This document shows, piece after piece, positions 1-9,713 of a stretch of 64,000 bases of DNA; the first letter of the stretch is position 1, and the number at the start of each line of letters is the position of its first letter. The stretch covers positions 372,001 to 436,000 of the forward strand of contig NZ_JAFAIX010000013.1 of the NCBI RefSeq assembly GCF_019236475.1. Direction: 5' to 3'. The notes beneath the pieces were generated by a model. It had not been told where the DNA came from. It saw only the letters and a program-made list of their open reading frames with translations, and made no database searches. Origin of the DNA: Chitinophaga sp. Its GTDB lineage: Bacteria; Bacteroidota; Bacteroidia; Chitinophagales; Chitinophagaceae. The position numbers and the translations under genes were made by a program.

Positions 1-664
1 CATAGTCGCGGATCACTGCTTTCAAATCCAGCCTAAAAAACGGGCTGGCATGAGGATGCGTGGCAATCGCATTGTCCAGTAGCCTGGTGATCCCTTGGGG
101 ATAATGAAACACATTTCGGCAGTGATCTCCCCGGAGGTCGGATGATATAATCTTCACACCGGGATATAAACAGGCAATTTTCTGTAACAGTACATTGGTT
201 TGCTCATAATCTGCCTCGAAATCATGGAATATCAGCGGATCAGGCGTGAACTCCACTAAGAGCGTACCTGCATTTCCTTTACCAGGCGCTTTATTCAGAA
301 TATAATCACCTTGTTTACTGTCTAACGTATATACCTCCTCTTGATGATGTACTTCAATTTCAGCGGCTACAGATAAGGAAATGAGAATAGCTACAGGCAG
401 CGAATCCGTCTGTTGCATATCTGCATGATCCAAGTGAAAGATACAGTTCATTAACCCGGAAGTATTCACATGGCGAGCATGTAACCGGATGGTGTTCGAT
501 TGCAGGAATTCAATCTCTATGGTCGTCTCTAAGTTGATCTCTGTTAACATCTCTTCCAACACAAATTCTAGCATGTTGGCAAAACCGGTGAATTTCAGAT
601 TTCCTATGAACATCGCAGGTCGTGTACGGATCAATTCACTCAATTTGTTGGCTCGGGTATCCAT
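1..664 (-). CDS. Degenerate GyrB/ParE-like ATPase-domain protein (partial)
   Basis: This frame is open from an ATG at 664 to the left edge (221 codons, no stop). The N-terminus has RTRPAMFIG, matching the RPGMYIG signature of GyrB/ParE. Later segments, FTPDPLIF (near residue 150) and FHYPQGI (near residue 192), align with the FKPDPEIF and F.Y.GGI blocks of the gyrase ATPase domain. The stretch that should carry the ATP-binding E..DNS.DE helix reads LEFVLEEML, and no DNGRGIP glycine loop is visible. By family knowledge this predicts a protein with the GHKL fold but no ATPase activity. It is probably a paralogue and not the housekeeping gyrase. Its function is unknown and the C-terminal part lies outside the window. 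Confidence 0.6.
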   Translation of the reverse strand, partial: MDTRANKLSELIRTRPAMFIGNLKFTGFANMLEFVLEEMLTEINLETTIEIEFLQSNTIRLHARHVNTSGLMNCIFHLDHADMQQTDSLPVAILISLSVAAEIEVHHQEEVYTLDSKQGDYILNKAPGKGNAGTLLVEFTPDPLIFHDFEADYEQTNVLLQKIACLYPGVKIISSDLRGDHCRNVFHYPQGITRLLDNAIATHPHASPFFRLDLKAVIRDY

Positions 665-800
665 CTTTAATTAAGGGTCAATTTCAAAAAAATAGCAATA
701 TAAACTACATATCCATACGAGAGGCAAGGCAAATGCACAATCTTATCATGATCTATTTTCAAATAGTTGCTCAAATTAAGTAAAAAAGAAGCGGTAGCAA

Positions 801-878
801 AAACGGGAAATGACGTCTGACGACGTCATTTCCCGTTTTTATTTTTTTCGTTGTCCCTGCCCGCTGGGCAGGGACAAC
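801..878 (-). repeat. Composite palindromic intergenic element, copy 1
   Basis: Two palindromes lie side by side downstream of the susD-like gene. On the minus strand the first is GTTGTCCCTGCCC-agc-GGGCAGGGACAAC (850-878), followed by CGAAAAAAATAAAAA and a perfect 17-bp stem (801-817 paired with 822-838, loop 818-821) with T-tracts. A third small hairpin (AGGCAA/TTGCCT, 879-897) precedes it. The same order of modules recurs at 43806-43930. It may act as a terminator, but the shared sequence suggests a dispersed repeat. Confidence 0.8.
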
Positions 879-974
879 AGGCAAGAGCTTTTTGCCTGGA
901 TTTCCTTTGGGCAAATTTGATGAATAACTGCCCAAGGATTTTATTTTTCGACAGGCAGAAGTATTTTGTCTTCC

Positions 975-2429
975 TTATGGGTAAAGCGGGTTCTGTTTCA
1001 GGTTAGGATTTGCATCCAGTTCCGATTGTGGAAGCGGGAATAACAACTGGTAATCCTTCAGGGTATTACCCAATTGTTGTTCGATTTGTTTGTATCTGCC
1101 CAAACGGATCAGATCCCAACGGCGATGGCCTTCTACACACAATTCACGCGCTCTGTCTTTCACGAGGGTATCCACAAAGGCATCTGGTGTAGGCGTATTG
1201 GTCAGATCCAGTTGGTAGGAAGCTGCTTTCAGGCCTGCACGCTGACGTACCTGATTCAATCCGTTGAATTTGGATGGATCCGCAGGGTTCAGGTTATTCA
1301 TGGCTTCCGACTGCATCATCAATACATCAGCGTAACGCAGCACAATCCAGTTGTTACGAGCATTGTTACTACCTTTCACCCATTGTGGATCGCGGTATTT
1401 AGCGATATAAGGAGATACTGGCGTAGCTGTTCCATCGGAATTAGACAGGTTCCAGCTTTTACGTACATCGTCTGTACCATAGTAGCCCTGCTGATAGAAA
1501 TAGGGACTAGCCAGGAAGGAACCGGAGCCACCAAGGCCCGCTGGCGAGAACATACGCACAATGATATTCTGCGTGGTACCGGTACCATTCGAACCAAATT
1601 GTACGGAGAAAATATGCTCCGGACCATTTTTCTTATCACAATCGAAGATATCCTTGTAGTTGTCCAACAACTTGTACAATCCAGAATTGATGACTTTATT
1701 ACATTCATCCAGTGCATTCTGATTATCAGTGGCTTCTTTCCAGGCAGTACTGTTGCGTTGTAGATAAACCCTTGCCAGCATTGCAGATGCAGCGCCGGAA
1801 GACACCATTCCCTTCAATGTGATTTTGTTCTCCGGAAAACAGTTGGCTTCTGCATATTGCAAATCTGCAATCACCTGTTTGTATACTGTGGCAGCAGCGG
1901 TACGTGTTGGCCTGATATTCGGATCATTCAAACCAGATACGGTACTCAGCAACAGTGGCACATCTCCGAAACTTCTCACCAGGTCGAAATAAGCCATCCC
2001 GCGCAGGAAATAAGCATTGCCCAACAGGTTTTTCTGCTGTGTGGCGTCCATGGAAATTTTAGGAACGTTGGCAATGATATCGTTTGCACGACTAATCAAT
2101 TTATAACTATTTTGCCACCAGTTTTTTATTTCGGCATTTCCGGCGGTATAAGTTAGGTTATACATTTCGGTACGTTCCGGCGTTTGTCCGGTGATCGGCA
2201 TCAATCCATCTGTGGAACATTCCGTAATGATGTAAATAGTACGCTGATAATAGGCCTGTGGCTGCAGTTGGCTAAGCAACCCATTTACGGCTGTTTGTGC
2301 GTCGGATGCGTCCTGGAAGGCATTGTCTGGTGTCAGGAACCCTTTTGGCGTTTCATCCAGTGATTTCTTACATGCCCCTAAACCGAGTGTGGCCGCTAAA
2401 AATATGATAGAGATATTCTTTTTCATCAT
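975..2429 (-). CDS. SusD/RagB-family nutrient-binding lipoprotein
   Basis: This 484-residue protein is a surface glycan-binding lipoprotein that partners the SusC-like transporter encoded 25 bp upstream. A lipobox (LGLGAC, Cys20) follows a short hydrophobic signal. The SusD N-terminal TPR-like region contains the typical LLGNAYFLRGMAYFDLVRSFGDVPLL block, and the C-terminus has the family's ELCVEGHRRWDLIRLGRY and LFPLPQSELDANPNLKQNPLYP-like ending. The pair is divergent from a LacI regulator with a uronate-locus operator between them, so a uronate-containing oligosaccharide is the likely ligand; this is inference. Confidence 0.93.
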   Translation of the reverse strand: MMKKNISIIFLAATLGLGACKKSLDETPKGFLTPDNAFQDASDAQTAVNGLLSQLQPQAYYQRTIYIITECSTDGLMPITGQTPERTEMYNLTYTAGNAEIKNWWQNSYKLISRANDIIANVPKISMDATQQKNLLGNAYFLRGMAYFDLVRSFGDVPLLLSTVSGLNDPNIRPTRTAAATVYKQVIADLQYAEANCFPENKITLKGMVSSGAASAMLARVYLQRNSTAWKEATDNQNALDECNKVINSGLYKLLDNYKDIFDCDKKNGPEHIFSVQFGSNGTGTTQNIIVRMFSPAGLGGSGSFLASPYFYQQGYYGTDDVRKSWNLSNSDGTATPVSPYIAKYRDPQWVKGSNNARNNWIVLRYADVLMMQSEAMNNLNPADPSKFNGLNQVRQRAGLKAASYQLDLTNTPTPDAFVDTLVKDRARELCVEGHRRWDLIRLGRYKQIEQQLGNTLKDYQLLFPLPQSELDANPNLKQNPLYP

Positions 2430-2454
2430 GATCGTTTTTCACTGATTACGAAAA

Positions 2455-5400
2455 TTAAAATCCAAACTTAACACCTACCAAATAGGTCCTGATATTCGGA
2501 TAAGGATTGTAGTCGATATTGAGAGAGGTATAGTTACCATTTGAATTAGAATAAGTATTTACCTCTGGATCGTAACCAGAATAATGGGTGAATGTGTACA
2601 GGTTCTGAACAGTAGCGTATACATTGGCAGTTTTAAACACATTGCGGGTGATCTTGTCCAGCGGCAGGTTATACGACAACGTTACTGTTTTAATACGCAG
2701 GAAGCTACCATTTTCAACGATATCACTGGTGATGTTAGACGCTCTACGCAATCCACTACCAATGGCTGGCAAAGTATTGCTGGTGCCTGGTCCATGCCAA
2801 CTGTCTGTTGCTACATAAGCAAATTTGTTGCTAAACACGGCACCATTTTCCATTTCAATTTTACTCACATTCAGGATGTCTTGTCCTTGTACACCTTGCA
2901 GGAATACATTCAGTCCCCAACGACCATACGTCAGATTACTGATAAAGCCATAAGTGAATTTAGGTAATGCATGACCGATGATCACCCTGTCTTTATCCGC
3001 TGTCAGCGCGCTATCGCCATTCTGATCGATGTAGATAGGATCGCCAGGTTTCACGTTTTGCTTGGTACCACTGGCTTTGATCTGTTCAACAGATTGCCAG
3101 ATGCCGCCAAACTGATAACCGTAGAAAGAACCGATCGACTCGCCCACTTTCAGGATACCGGAATTTTGTCCGCCAGGAAATACGCTGGAACTAACGTTTC
3201 CACTAGGTTGATAATCAATGTTACCAAGACTCTTAATCTTATTCTTGTTGGCAGAAATATTGAAGCTGGTATTCCAATGCACTTTTGCAGTGTTGACATT
3301 TACGGTATTGATCGCAAATTCAAAACCAGTGTTCTGCACAGCGCCAATATTAGCCATCACAGTAGTGAAGCCGGAAGTAGATGGAATGGTAGTTCCAAAG
3401 AGCAGATCAGTGGTTTGTTTGTTGTAGTAATCTGCTGTTATGGAGACACGGTTCTTCCAGAGGCCCAGGTCAATCCCAAAATCAAATGCTTTGGTGGTTT
3501 CCCAGCCCAGGTCCGGATTGGCGATGTTATTGGCTGCTACGCCTACTACACGGCCACCGTTCAACACATAGGTATTAGTAGTATACTGGGTGAGTGATAA
3601 ATAGGGAGGAATATTCTGGTTACCCACAGCGCCATAGCTCAAACGCGCTTTCAAATCACTAATCTGTGGAATATTCTTCAGCCATTTTTCGTCGGATACT
3701 CTCCATGCAAATGCACCGGATGGGAAATAACCCCATTTCTTGTTAGGCCCGAAAACAGAGGAACCATCTGCGCGCCAACTGAAAGTAAAGAGGTACTTAT
3801 CCATGAGGCGATAGTTGATCCTTGCCAGGAAAGATTCCATCACACGGGGAACAGGCAAAACCTGCGTAGGCACTGGTGTACCCACGTTCATATTGTCCGT
3901 ACCATACTTATTGGAAGTCAAGTTATTGATGGTATTGATCGATCCATCATCCAACCATGTCTGATAAGTGTAACCACCAACGGCAGTAATAGCGTTGTTC
4001 TTATTGATCGCTTTATCATAGGTCAAAGTATGCTCTGTCAGCCAGTTGTAACTACTACGTGCTTCAATGGAAGCAAAGCCGTTTGTCTGAGAACCAAGAT
4101 AAGTGGTGGTAGGACGGAAGATTTTCTCCCTAGTATCTTTATAGTCTGCACCTAAGCTGGATCTGAGTTTCAGCCCAGGAACAATTTCATATTCTCCGTA
4201 GATATTGGCAAACACCCTGAGATCGCGTTGTTTATCTGTATTCAACATGGCTGCCGCTACTGGGTTACCAATTTGAGAGAGATATTCAGGATTAGCGCCA
4301 ATAAAAGTATAATTACCGTTAGCATCTTTAACTGGACCTATAGGACTGATACGCAATGCATCTAGCAGTGTACCACCGCCAGCGCCGCCACTGGTATTGA
4401 CATTCGCTAATTTCTGTAGTGTATAGGAAGTAGAAGAGTTGAAGCCGATTCTTAATTTCTTGCTGATATCGCGGGTGAGATTAAATCTTACCGTTCCTCT
4501 TTTGTAACCTGAATTGATGATGATACCATCTTGGTCGAAGTAGCTAGCGCCGAGGAAATATTTAGTTCCTTCGTTACCACCAGAGAAGGAAACGTTCGCG
4601 TTAGTGATCGGTGCTACGCGGAAGATTTCATCCTGCCAATCGGTACCTTTCCCTAATGTGTCGATACCTTGTTGGGTATAGGCAGCGGGTTTGCCTTGAT
4701 AGGCCAGTACGGTATTGAGGTATTGCGCAAACTGTTTGGCATCCATCATTTTCAGCTTCTTGGAAATCTGTTGCCAGCCGTGGTAAGCTTCTACCGTTAC
4801 GTTGTTACGGCCGGCGGAACCTTGCTTCGTGGTGATGATCACCACACCGTTTGCACCGCGACTACCATAAATCGCTGTAGCAGAGGCATCTTTGAGTACG
4901 TCCATGGAGAGGATATCGCTTGGATTGATGGTGGTAATATCAGCGCCGGCGTAGCCATCTATTACGTATAGCGGATCGCTGCTGGCAGTGATGGAATTTG
5001 TACCACGGATACGTACCGTAAAGCTGGAACCGGGTTGCGCGTTGGTTTGTGTCACTTGTACCCCACTCACTTGTCCTTGCAGCAATTGGCTGGTGCCGAA
5101 TACGGGAGATTTTTCTGTGTTGGCGATAGGAATGGAACTAACGGAACCGGTGAGGTCTTTACGTTTGGTAGTACCATAACCCACTACCACTACATCGCTG
5201 AGGGATTTTACTGCCTCTTTAAGCGTAATTGTTACGTTATCACCTTCAGGCATATACTCCATCGGTTCATAACCGATATAAGATACGCGTAGCACAGGTT
5301 TGGAGCCGGAAGGGATATTCAAAATAAAAGTACCTTCAGGAGTAGTCACGGTGGCGATTTTACTACCCATTACCTGGATGGTAACACCAGGTAAGGGTGC

Positions 5401-5505
5401 ATGATCTGATCCTGTCACTTTACCTGTCAGTTTTCGTGTTTGGGCCTGCGTGGAAAGCACGCCAAACAGCATCATAACGATCAGTAGGAATTTACGGGCG
5501 GCCAT
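2455..5505 (-). CDS. SusC/RagA-family TonB-linked outer-membrane transporter
   Basis: This outer-membrane importer has about 1016 residues. I place the start at 5505 (MAARKFLLIVMM...), because a signal peptide follows directly and ends near QAQ. The frame stays open to 5652, but that extension is not signal-like and runs over the LacI operator. A carboxypeptidase-regulatory-like domain occupies about residues 25-100. The SusC signature SDVVVVGYGTTKRKDLTGSV follows, then the plug (GSRGANGVVIITTK) and a long barrel ending in F. There is no N-terminal STN domain, so direct sigma signalling is not expected. It is the first gene of a susCD pair. Confidence 0.95.
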   Translation of the reverse strand: MAARKFLLIVMMLFGVLSTQAQTRKLTGKVTGSDHAPLPGVTIQVMGSKIATVTTPEGTFILNIPSGSKPVLRVSYIGYEPMEYMPEGDNVTITLKEAVKSLSDVVVVGYGTTKRKDLTGSVSSIPIANTEKSPVFGTSQLLQGQVSGVQVTQTNAQPGSSFTVRIRGTNSITASSDPLYVIDGYAGADITTINPSDILSMDVLKDASATAIYGSRGANGVVIITTKQGSAGRNNVTVEAYHGWQQISKKLKMMDAKQFAQYLNTVLAYQGKPAAYTQQGIDTLGKGTDWQDEIFRVAPITNANVSFSGGNEGTKYFLGASYFDQDGIIINSGYKRGTVRFNLTRDISKKLRIGFNSSTSYTLQKLANVNTSGGAGGGTLLDALRISPIGPVKDANGNYTFIGANPEYLSQIGNPVAAAMLNTDKQRDLRVFANIYGEYEIVPGLKLRSSLGADYKDTREKIFRPTTTYLGSQTNGFASIEARSSYNWLTEHTLTYDKAINKNNAITAVGGYTYQTWLDDGSINTINNLTSNKYGTDNMNVGTPVPTQVLPVPRVMESFLARINYRLMDKYLFTFSWRADGSSVFGPNKKWGYFPSGAFAWRVSDEKWLKNIPQISDLKARLSYGAVGNQNIPPYLSLTQYTTNTYVLNGGRVVGVAANNIANPDLGWETTKAFDFGIDLGLWKNRVSITADYYNKQTTDLLFGTTIPSTSGFTTVMANIGAVQNTGFEFAINTVNVNTAKVHWNTSFNISANKNKIKSLGNIDYQPSGNVSSSVFPGGQNSGILKVGESIGSFYGYQFGGIWQSVEQIKASGTKQNVKPGDPIYIDQNGDSALTADKDRVIIGHALPKFTYGFISNLTYGRWGLNVFLQGVQGQDILNVSKIEMENGAVFSNKFAYVATDSWHGPGTSNTLPAIGSGLRRASNITSDIVENGSFLRIKTVTLSYNLPLDKITRNVFKTANVYATVQNLYTFTHYSGYDPEVNTYSNSNGNYTSLNIDYNPYPNIRTYLVGVKFGF

Positions 5506-5606
5506 AATAATAGAATTAGTGGTGCGATTTAGATGTTGATTGTTTCCTTTCTTGTACCAGTTCTCGTAAATGTAGAAGAGATTAGGGTCGCTTTCAGAAA
5601 ATTCTA

Positions 5607-5620
5607 CGGAAACGTTTGCA
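5607..5620. promoter_or_regulatory. LacI-type operator between susC and lacI
   Basis: CGGAAACGTTTGCA matches 12 of 14 positions of the palindrome TGCAAACGTTTGCA seen elsewhere in the window. It has the central CG dyad typical of LacI/GalR operators. It lies about 100 bp upstream of the susC start and 63 bp upstream of the lacI start, so it could control both genes. Confidence 0.75.
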
Positions 5621-5646
5621 TAAAATGCCATTTTTTGGTAATTTAG
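5615..5646 (+). promoter_or_regulatory. Candidate promoter of lacI overlapping the operator
   Basis: TTTG (5615-5618), 20 bases, then TAATTTAG (5639-5646) fits the Bacteroidota pattern TTTG-N19-21-TAnnTTTG. The TTTG is part of the operator, which predicts autorepression by steric overlap. Confidence 0.6.
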
Positions 5647-5682
5647 TACCACTCCACGAGATAGAAAAACTGGTCAAGAATT

Positions 5683-6696
5683 ATGAGTACTGTTACCATT
5701 AAAATGCTGGCTAGAGAGTTGAACCTGGCTATTTCCACTGTTTCCAGGGCATTGATGGATAGTTATGAAATCAGTCCGGAAACTAAACAGAAGGTCACAG
5801 CATTAGCGAAGCAATTAAACTATCAACCAAACCATTATGCTAGTAGTCTGCGAAAGCAGCGCAGCAAAACCATCGCCGTGATTATCCCGGAGATATCAAA
5901 TAACTTCTTTTCTCATGTTATCAATGGGATTGAAGCCATTGCACAGGAAAAGAACTATCATGTGCTCATTTATTTCACGCACGAGAACCAACAGAAAGAA
6001 GCGGAAGTTATTCAGCATCTGCTAGGTGGAAGAGTAGATGGCATCCTGATGTCGTTGACAGGCACTACGAGTAGCACGCATCATCTGGAACCTGTGATGG
6101 AACAGGGCTTGCCCATCGTTTTCTTCGACAGAATTTGCGATACCCTCAACGCACCTACTGTCACTACAGACGATTTTGAAAGCGCCCGCCAAGCCACCCG
6201 CCACCTCATGGATGTGGGATGCAAGAAGATCGCGTATCTCTCTATCTCCCCACATCTGTCTATCGATTGCAAACGTATGCACGGATTTAATCATGCCATA
6301 CAAGATAAGCCAACCGGTATGCGTACCATGATGATTCCTTGTAATAACGATACCCATCAAAACTATGAACGGATTTGTCAATTGTTACGCGATGAACAAC
6401 CAGATGGCATTTTCGCCTCTGTGGAAAAGCTGGCCATTACCAGCTATCATGCCTGTGCAGAAGTAGGATTGTCTATTCCTAACGATGTGAAGATCCTCAG
6501 CTTTTCTAACCTGGAAACCGCTAGCCTGCTAAATCCCTCGTTGACCACCATTATCCAACCAGCGTTCGATATGGGAAAAAGTGCAGCTACTGTACTTTTC
6601 CACATGCTGGAAAAAAGAAAAGGAAAACAGTGGGAACAGAATACGGTAATAAAATCAAATATGATTATCCGCAATTCCACGCAGATAGCGGTATAA
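5683..6696 (+). CDS. LacI/GalR-family transcriptional regulator
   Basis: This 337-residue regulator has an N-terminal helix-turn-helix and hinge (about residues 4-60; IKMLARELNLAISTVSRALMD, NYQPNHYASSLRKQRSKTIAVIIP). A periplasmic-binding-protein-like effector domain fills the rest. It is divergent from the susC/susD genes and has an operator overlapping its own promoter, so autoregulation and control of susCD are likely. Its effector is unknown; the shared operator with the uronate operons suggests a uronate-pathway intermediate. Confidence 0.92.
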   Translation: MSTVTIKMLARELNLAISTVSRALMDSYEISPETKQKVTALAKQLNYQPNHYASSLRKQRSKTIAVIIPEISNNFFSHVINGIEAIAQEKNYHVLIYFTHENQQKEAEVIQHLLGGRVDGILMSLTGTTSSTHHLEPVMEQGLPIVFFDRICDTLNAPTVTTDDFESARQATRHLMDVGCKKIAYLSISPHLSIDCKRMHGFNHAIQDKPTGMRTMMIPCNNDTHQNYERICQLLRDEQPDGIFASVEKLAITSYHACAEVGLSIPNDVKILSFSNLETASLLNPSLTTIIQPAFDMGKSAATVLFHMLEKRKGKQWEQNTVIKSNMIIRNSTQIAV

Positions 6697-6700
6697 AAAA

Positions 6701-6717
6701 ACCCCGCGTGGCGGGGT
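6701..6717 (-). terminator. Rho-independent terminator of the helicase gene
   Basis: The stem ACCCCGC/GCGGGGT has a GTG loop. On the minus strand it is followed by seven T residues. It lies between the convergent lacI and helicase genes. Confidence 0.85.
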
Positions 6718-6736
6718 CTCTCTAAAAATATATTGA

Positions 6737-7993
6737 TTAAAAATCTATCTTATTGCGCTTATCTTGCTGATTGCGCTTCTTATGCATATTCCTTGGTTTA
6801 GGACGGCGCGGCTCCGGACGCGGACTGTCAGGATTCGCATTCCTGGCCTCTATCAACGCGGCCTCTTCAAACGGATGTTTTAGTACAGTGATCTCCTGTT
6901 TAGTTAGGCGACTAATACTTTTCAGATAATCCCTTTCTTCTGTATCGCAGAAAGAGAGCGCAATACCGGAAGCACCCGCCCTACCTGTACGACCAATACG
7001 ATGTACATAGGTTTCTGGTACATTCGGCAGATCATAGTTGATCACATGTTCTAATGCATCCACATCAATACCTCTAGCCGCAATATCAGTAGCTACCAAT
7101 ACCCTTAAGCGACCGCTCTTGAAGCTGGTAAGGGCAATCTCACGAGCCGACTGCGACTTATCCCCATGCAGCGCATCTGCGTTGATACCACGTTTCTTCA
7201 AGTTTTTAGCAATTCTGTCTGCGCCATGTTTTGTTTGCGTAAATACAATGGTGCGATCGATTTGCTTATTTTTCAGGATCATTTCTAACAAGGCTTGTTT
7301 ATCTTTCTTACGGATATAGTACACGCCCTGTTCTACGCGTTCTGCGGTAGATGAAACTGGTGTCACAGTTACCTTTTCAGGCTTATATAACATGGAATTA
7401 GCCAACTGCGCAATCTTCGGTGGCATGGTGGCCGAGAAGAAAAGCGTTTGACGCTCTGAAGGCAATTCCTGGATCACTTTTTTGATATCGTTGATAAAGC
7501 CCATATCCAACATACGGTCGGCTTCATCCAGTACAAATATTTCGAGGTGACTGAGATAAACATATCCCTGGTTCATTAAGTCCAGTAAACGACCAGGCGT
7601 CGCAATCAGGATGTCTGTACCATTACGTAGGGAGATGACTTGTTTATGTTGTGGCACACCACCAAAAATCACGTCGTGCTTCAGTCCTGTATGACGGCCA
7701 TACGCTTTGAAGCTATCGCCAATCTGGGAGGCTAGTTCGCGTGTAGGCGTCAGGATGAGGGCACGTATATGCTTGTATCCTTGTGCGGGTGCATCCTCTT
7801 TATGTAATTGCTGAAGAATCGGAATGGCAAAAGCGGCGGTTTTACCGGTGCCTGTTTGGGCACATCCTAATAAATCCTTACCCTTTAATACGATGGGAAT
7901 TGACTGCTCTTGAATCGGCGTTGGGGTTGTATAGCCTTCGGCTTTGATTGCTTTTAAAATAGGCGCAATTAGCCCTAATTGCTCAAATTGCAT
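6737..7993 (-). CDS. rhlE: DEAD-box RNA helicase, RhlE type
   Basis: This 418-residue ATP-dependent RNA helicase is probably involved in ribosome assembly or RNA turnover in the cytoplasm. All core motifs are visible: Q motif region ([11 protein letters not shown]), motif [15 protein letters not shown], motif II DEAD, motif III SAT, and motif [13 protein letters not shown] basic tail rich in Arg, Lys and Pro (about residues 385-418) replaces any extra folded domain, which is typical of RhlE-type proteins. It appears to be a single-gene unit with its own terminator. Confidence 0.93.
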   Translation of the reverse strand: MQFEQLGLIAPILKAIKAEGYTTPTPIQEQSIPIVLKGKDLLGCAQTGTGKTAAFAIPILQQLHKEDAPAQGYKHIRALILTPTRELASQIGDSFKAYGRHTGLKHDVIFGGVPQHKQVISLRNGTDILIATPGRLLDLMNQGYVYLSHLEIFVLDEADRMLDMGFINDIKKVIQELPSERQTLFFSATMPPKIAQLANSMLYKPEKVTVTPVSSTAERVEQGVYYIRKKDKQALLEMILKNKQIDRTIVFTQTKHGADRIAKNLKKRGINADALHGDKSQSAREIALTSFKSGRLRVLVATDIAARGIDVDALEHVINYDLPNVPETYVHRIGRTGRAGASGIALSFCDTEERDYLKSISRLTKQEITVLKHPFEEAALIEARNANPDSPRPEPRRPKPRNMHKKRNQQDKRNKIDF

Positions 7994-8247
7994 GTTTAGT
8001 ATTTTAAGCCCGGTATTGTTACACTGCTGCCAACGGGTTACTGGCTGGTGTCGTATATGCTTCGGGGTGACCGGATGCGCTTATTATAAAATAATTGAAA
8101 GTTTATCTGGTCTGTTATGAATGAGTTACAGAACGTGTTCCTGTAAATATGACCAATGAGGAGAGCAAGTTTTTCGGATATAATGCTTTATTCTCAGAAG
8201 ACGGCAGCAAAGATACATCTTTTCCGATATCTGGAATGTTAAAAACT

Positions 8248-8272
8248 GCAGGCCATCCTTAAGAAGGCCTGC
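8248..8272 (-). terminator. Terminator of the cytochrome c gene
   Basis: GCAGGCC/GGCCTGC form a 7-bp stem with an 11-base loop. On the minus strand the stem is followed by AGTTTTT. It lies directly downstream of the cytochrome stop codon. The rest of 7994-8283 holds no gene that I can see. Confidence 0.75.
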
Positions 8273-8283
8273 TGAATGTTTTT

Positions 8284-8727
8284 TTACTTGTTGTTCGCGG
8301 GTGGTGGTGGCGGAGCAGAGATTTGTTTCGCTGCTGAGTCAGATGGTTGGCTTAACGGTTCCTTGTTACCGTGGTGACAAGTGTAGCAGGTAACAGTCAT
8401 TTGTTGACTACCTTTGAAGAATTGCTTGTTGATGGTGTCGGCCATGCGCATCATATCTCGCGCAACGTCTTTGTGTGGATTGTCATCGCTGGCGAAGTCC
8501 AGGTGTTTGGCGTCATCCTTGGAAGGCGCATGACAGAAATTACATTTTACGCCCAGTGAAGTATTGAAGCCACGCATAACAACTATCAGTTCTTCGTGTC
8601 CAATATCTTTTGGGAGTACTTTGAGGTTTTTTGGCTTCTCCTGCTTAGGTGGCAGTGTGAGAGAGCACAGCGAACCTGCTGTAATTAGTGCGGCAGCAAT
8701 AATAGCTACGCTCTTGTTAATTTTCAT
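8284..8727 (-). CDS. Exported c-type cytochrome with two haem-binding motifs
   Basis: This 147-residue protein has an N-terminal hydrophobic segment (about residues 6-24). It has two CxxCH haem sites, CNFCH (Cys62-His66) and CYTCH (Cys114-His118). The motif spacing resembles the small 'photosynthetic reaction centre cytochrome c subunit-like' proteins found in non-photosynthetic Bacteroidota. The C-terminus is Pro-rich and disordered (APPPPPANN). It is likely periplasmic or membrane-anchored and carries electrons. No oxidase or reductase gene is next to it, so the partner is unknown. Confidence 0.85.
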   Translation of the reverse strand: MKINKSVAIIAAALITAGSLCSLTLPPKQEKPKNLKVLPKDIGHEELIVVMRGFNTSLGVKCNFCHAPSKDDAKHLDFASDDNPHKDVARDMMRMADTINKQFFKGSQQMTVTCYTCHHGNKEPLSQPSDSAAKQISAPPPPPANNK

Positions 8728-8852
8728 TCCAATGGGTTTAGTTAGTGATTTGCTTCCTTTATCTTCGGAAATCTACAAAAAAATCTCATATCCGGAAATA
8801 TTATATAGATGAAAAGCGCAAGTTCCGGGTTTTCTCCTCCCTTTACTGGTGG

Positions 8853-8860
8853 TAATTTTG
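8853..8860 (+). promoter_or_regulatory. -7 box of the alkylation-repair pair
   Basis: TAATTTTG matches the Bacteroidota TAnnTTTG box and lies 15 bases before the chosen ATG at 8876. No clear TTTG box is visible at the expected upstream distance. Confidence 0.5.
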
Positions 8861-8875
8861 TATAAAACAGTAGAT

Positions 8876-9709
8876 ATGAACAATTACGAAAAAGTGGCCA
8901 CGGCCATTCAGTACATAAAAGACCATTTCCGGGAACAACCGGATCTGGAAAAAATAGCTGCTGCTGCACATTTAAGCCCCTTCCATTTTCAAAGGGTATT
9001 TGCAGAATGGGCAGGCGTGTCTCCCAAAAAATTCCTACAATATCTCACGCTGGACTACGCGAAATCTATGCTTCGACAGCCAGATACTTCCATCATGGAT
9101 GCGGCCTTCGAAGCGGGCCTGTCTGGCCCTAGTCGGCTGCACGACCTCTTCGTGAACATCGAAAGCATGACGCCAGGAGAATTCAAAAACGGTGGTAAAG
9201 CCCTCCATATCAATTACAGTTTTGCGGAAAGTCCTTTCGGTAATATGATTGTTGCCAGTACCGCCAAAGGTATCTGCTATATGGCCTTTGCGGATGATGA
9301 AACCGCAGCGTTGGCAGAACTCCATGCGCTCTTTCCTGCAGCCACTTTTCGCCAAATGACGGATATGATGCAACAGAATGCATTGTTTATTTTTACGCAT
9401 GATTGGTCCCGATTATCTGAAATCAAATTGCATCTGAAAGCCACTCCTTTCCAGATTAAAGTATGGGAGGCATTGTTGAAAGTGCCCATGGGTAATATCA
9501 CTACTTATTCTCAACTTGCTGAAAAGATCCAACACCCCAAAGCAGCTAGGGCTGTTGGTTCTGCGGTGGGTAGTAATCCAGTAGCCTTCCTGATTCCTTG
9601 CCATCGTGTGATCAAAGCCACCGGCGAAACGGGTCAGTATCATTGGGGTGATGTCAGGAAATCCGCTATGTTGGGATGGGAAGCGGCTAATACACACACC
9701 GAGCAATAA
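8876..9709 (+). CDS. AraC-type regulator fused to O6-alkylguanine-DNA alkyltransferase
   Basis: This 277-residue protein matches the C-terminal two-thirds of Ada. An AraC/XylS helix-turn-helix domain (about residues 8-105; LEKIAAAAHLSPFHFQRVF) precedes a methylguanine methyltransferase domain (about 115-275). The acceptor cysteine is Cys242 in PCHRV. The start at 8876 is preferred because the -7 box sits just upstream and homology begins there. The N-terminal Ada phosphotriester domain is missing from this protein and is encoded next door at 9714. It probably repairs O6-methylguanine and may regulate an adaptive response. Confidence 0.92.
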   Translation: MNNYEKVATAIQYIKDHFREQPDLEKIAAAAHLSPFHFQRVFAEWAGVSPKKFLQYLTLDYAKSMLRQPDTSIMDAAFEAGLSGPSRLHDLFVNIESMTPGEFKNGGKALHINYSFAESPFGNMIVASTAKGICYMAFADDETAALAELHALFPAATFRQMTDMMQQNALFIFTHDWSRLSEIKLHLKATPFQIKVWEALLKVPMGNITTYSQLAEKIQHPKAARAVGSAVGSNPVAFLIPCHRVIKATGETGQYHWGDVRKSAMLGWEAANTHTEQ

Positions 9710-9713
9710 GACC

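Noticed and set aside
5506-5652. N-terminal extension of the first SusC
   Set aside because: The added residues are not signal-like and would place the LacI operator in coding sequence; the start at 5505 gives a clean signal peptide.
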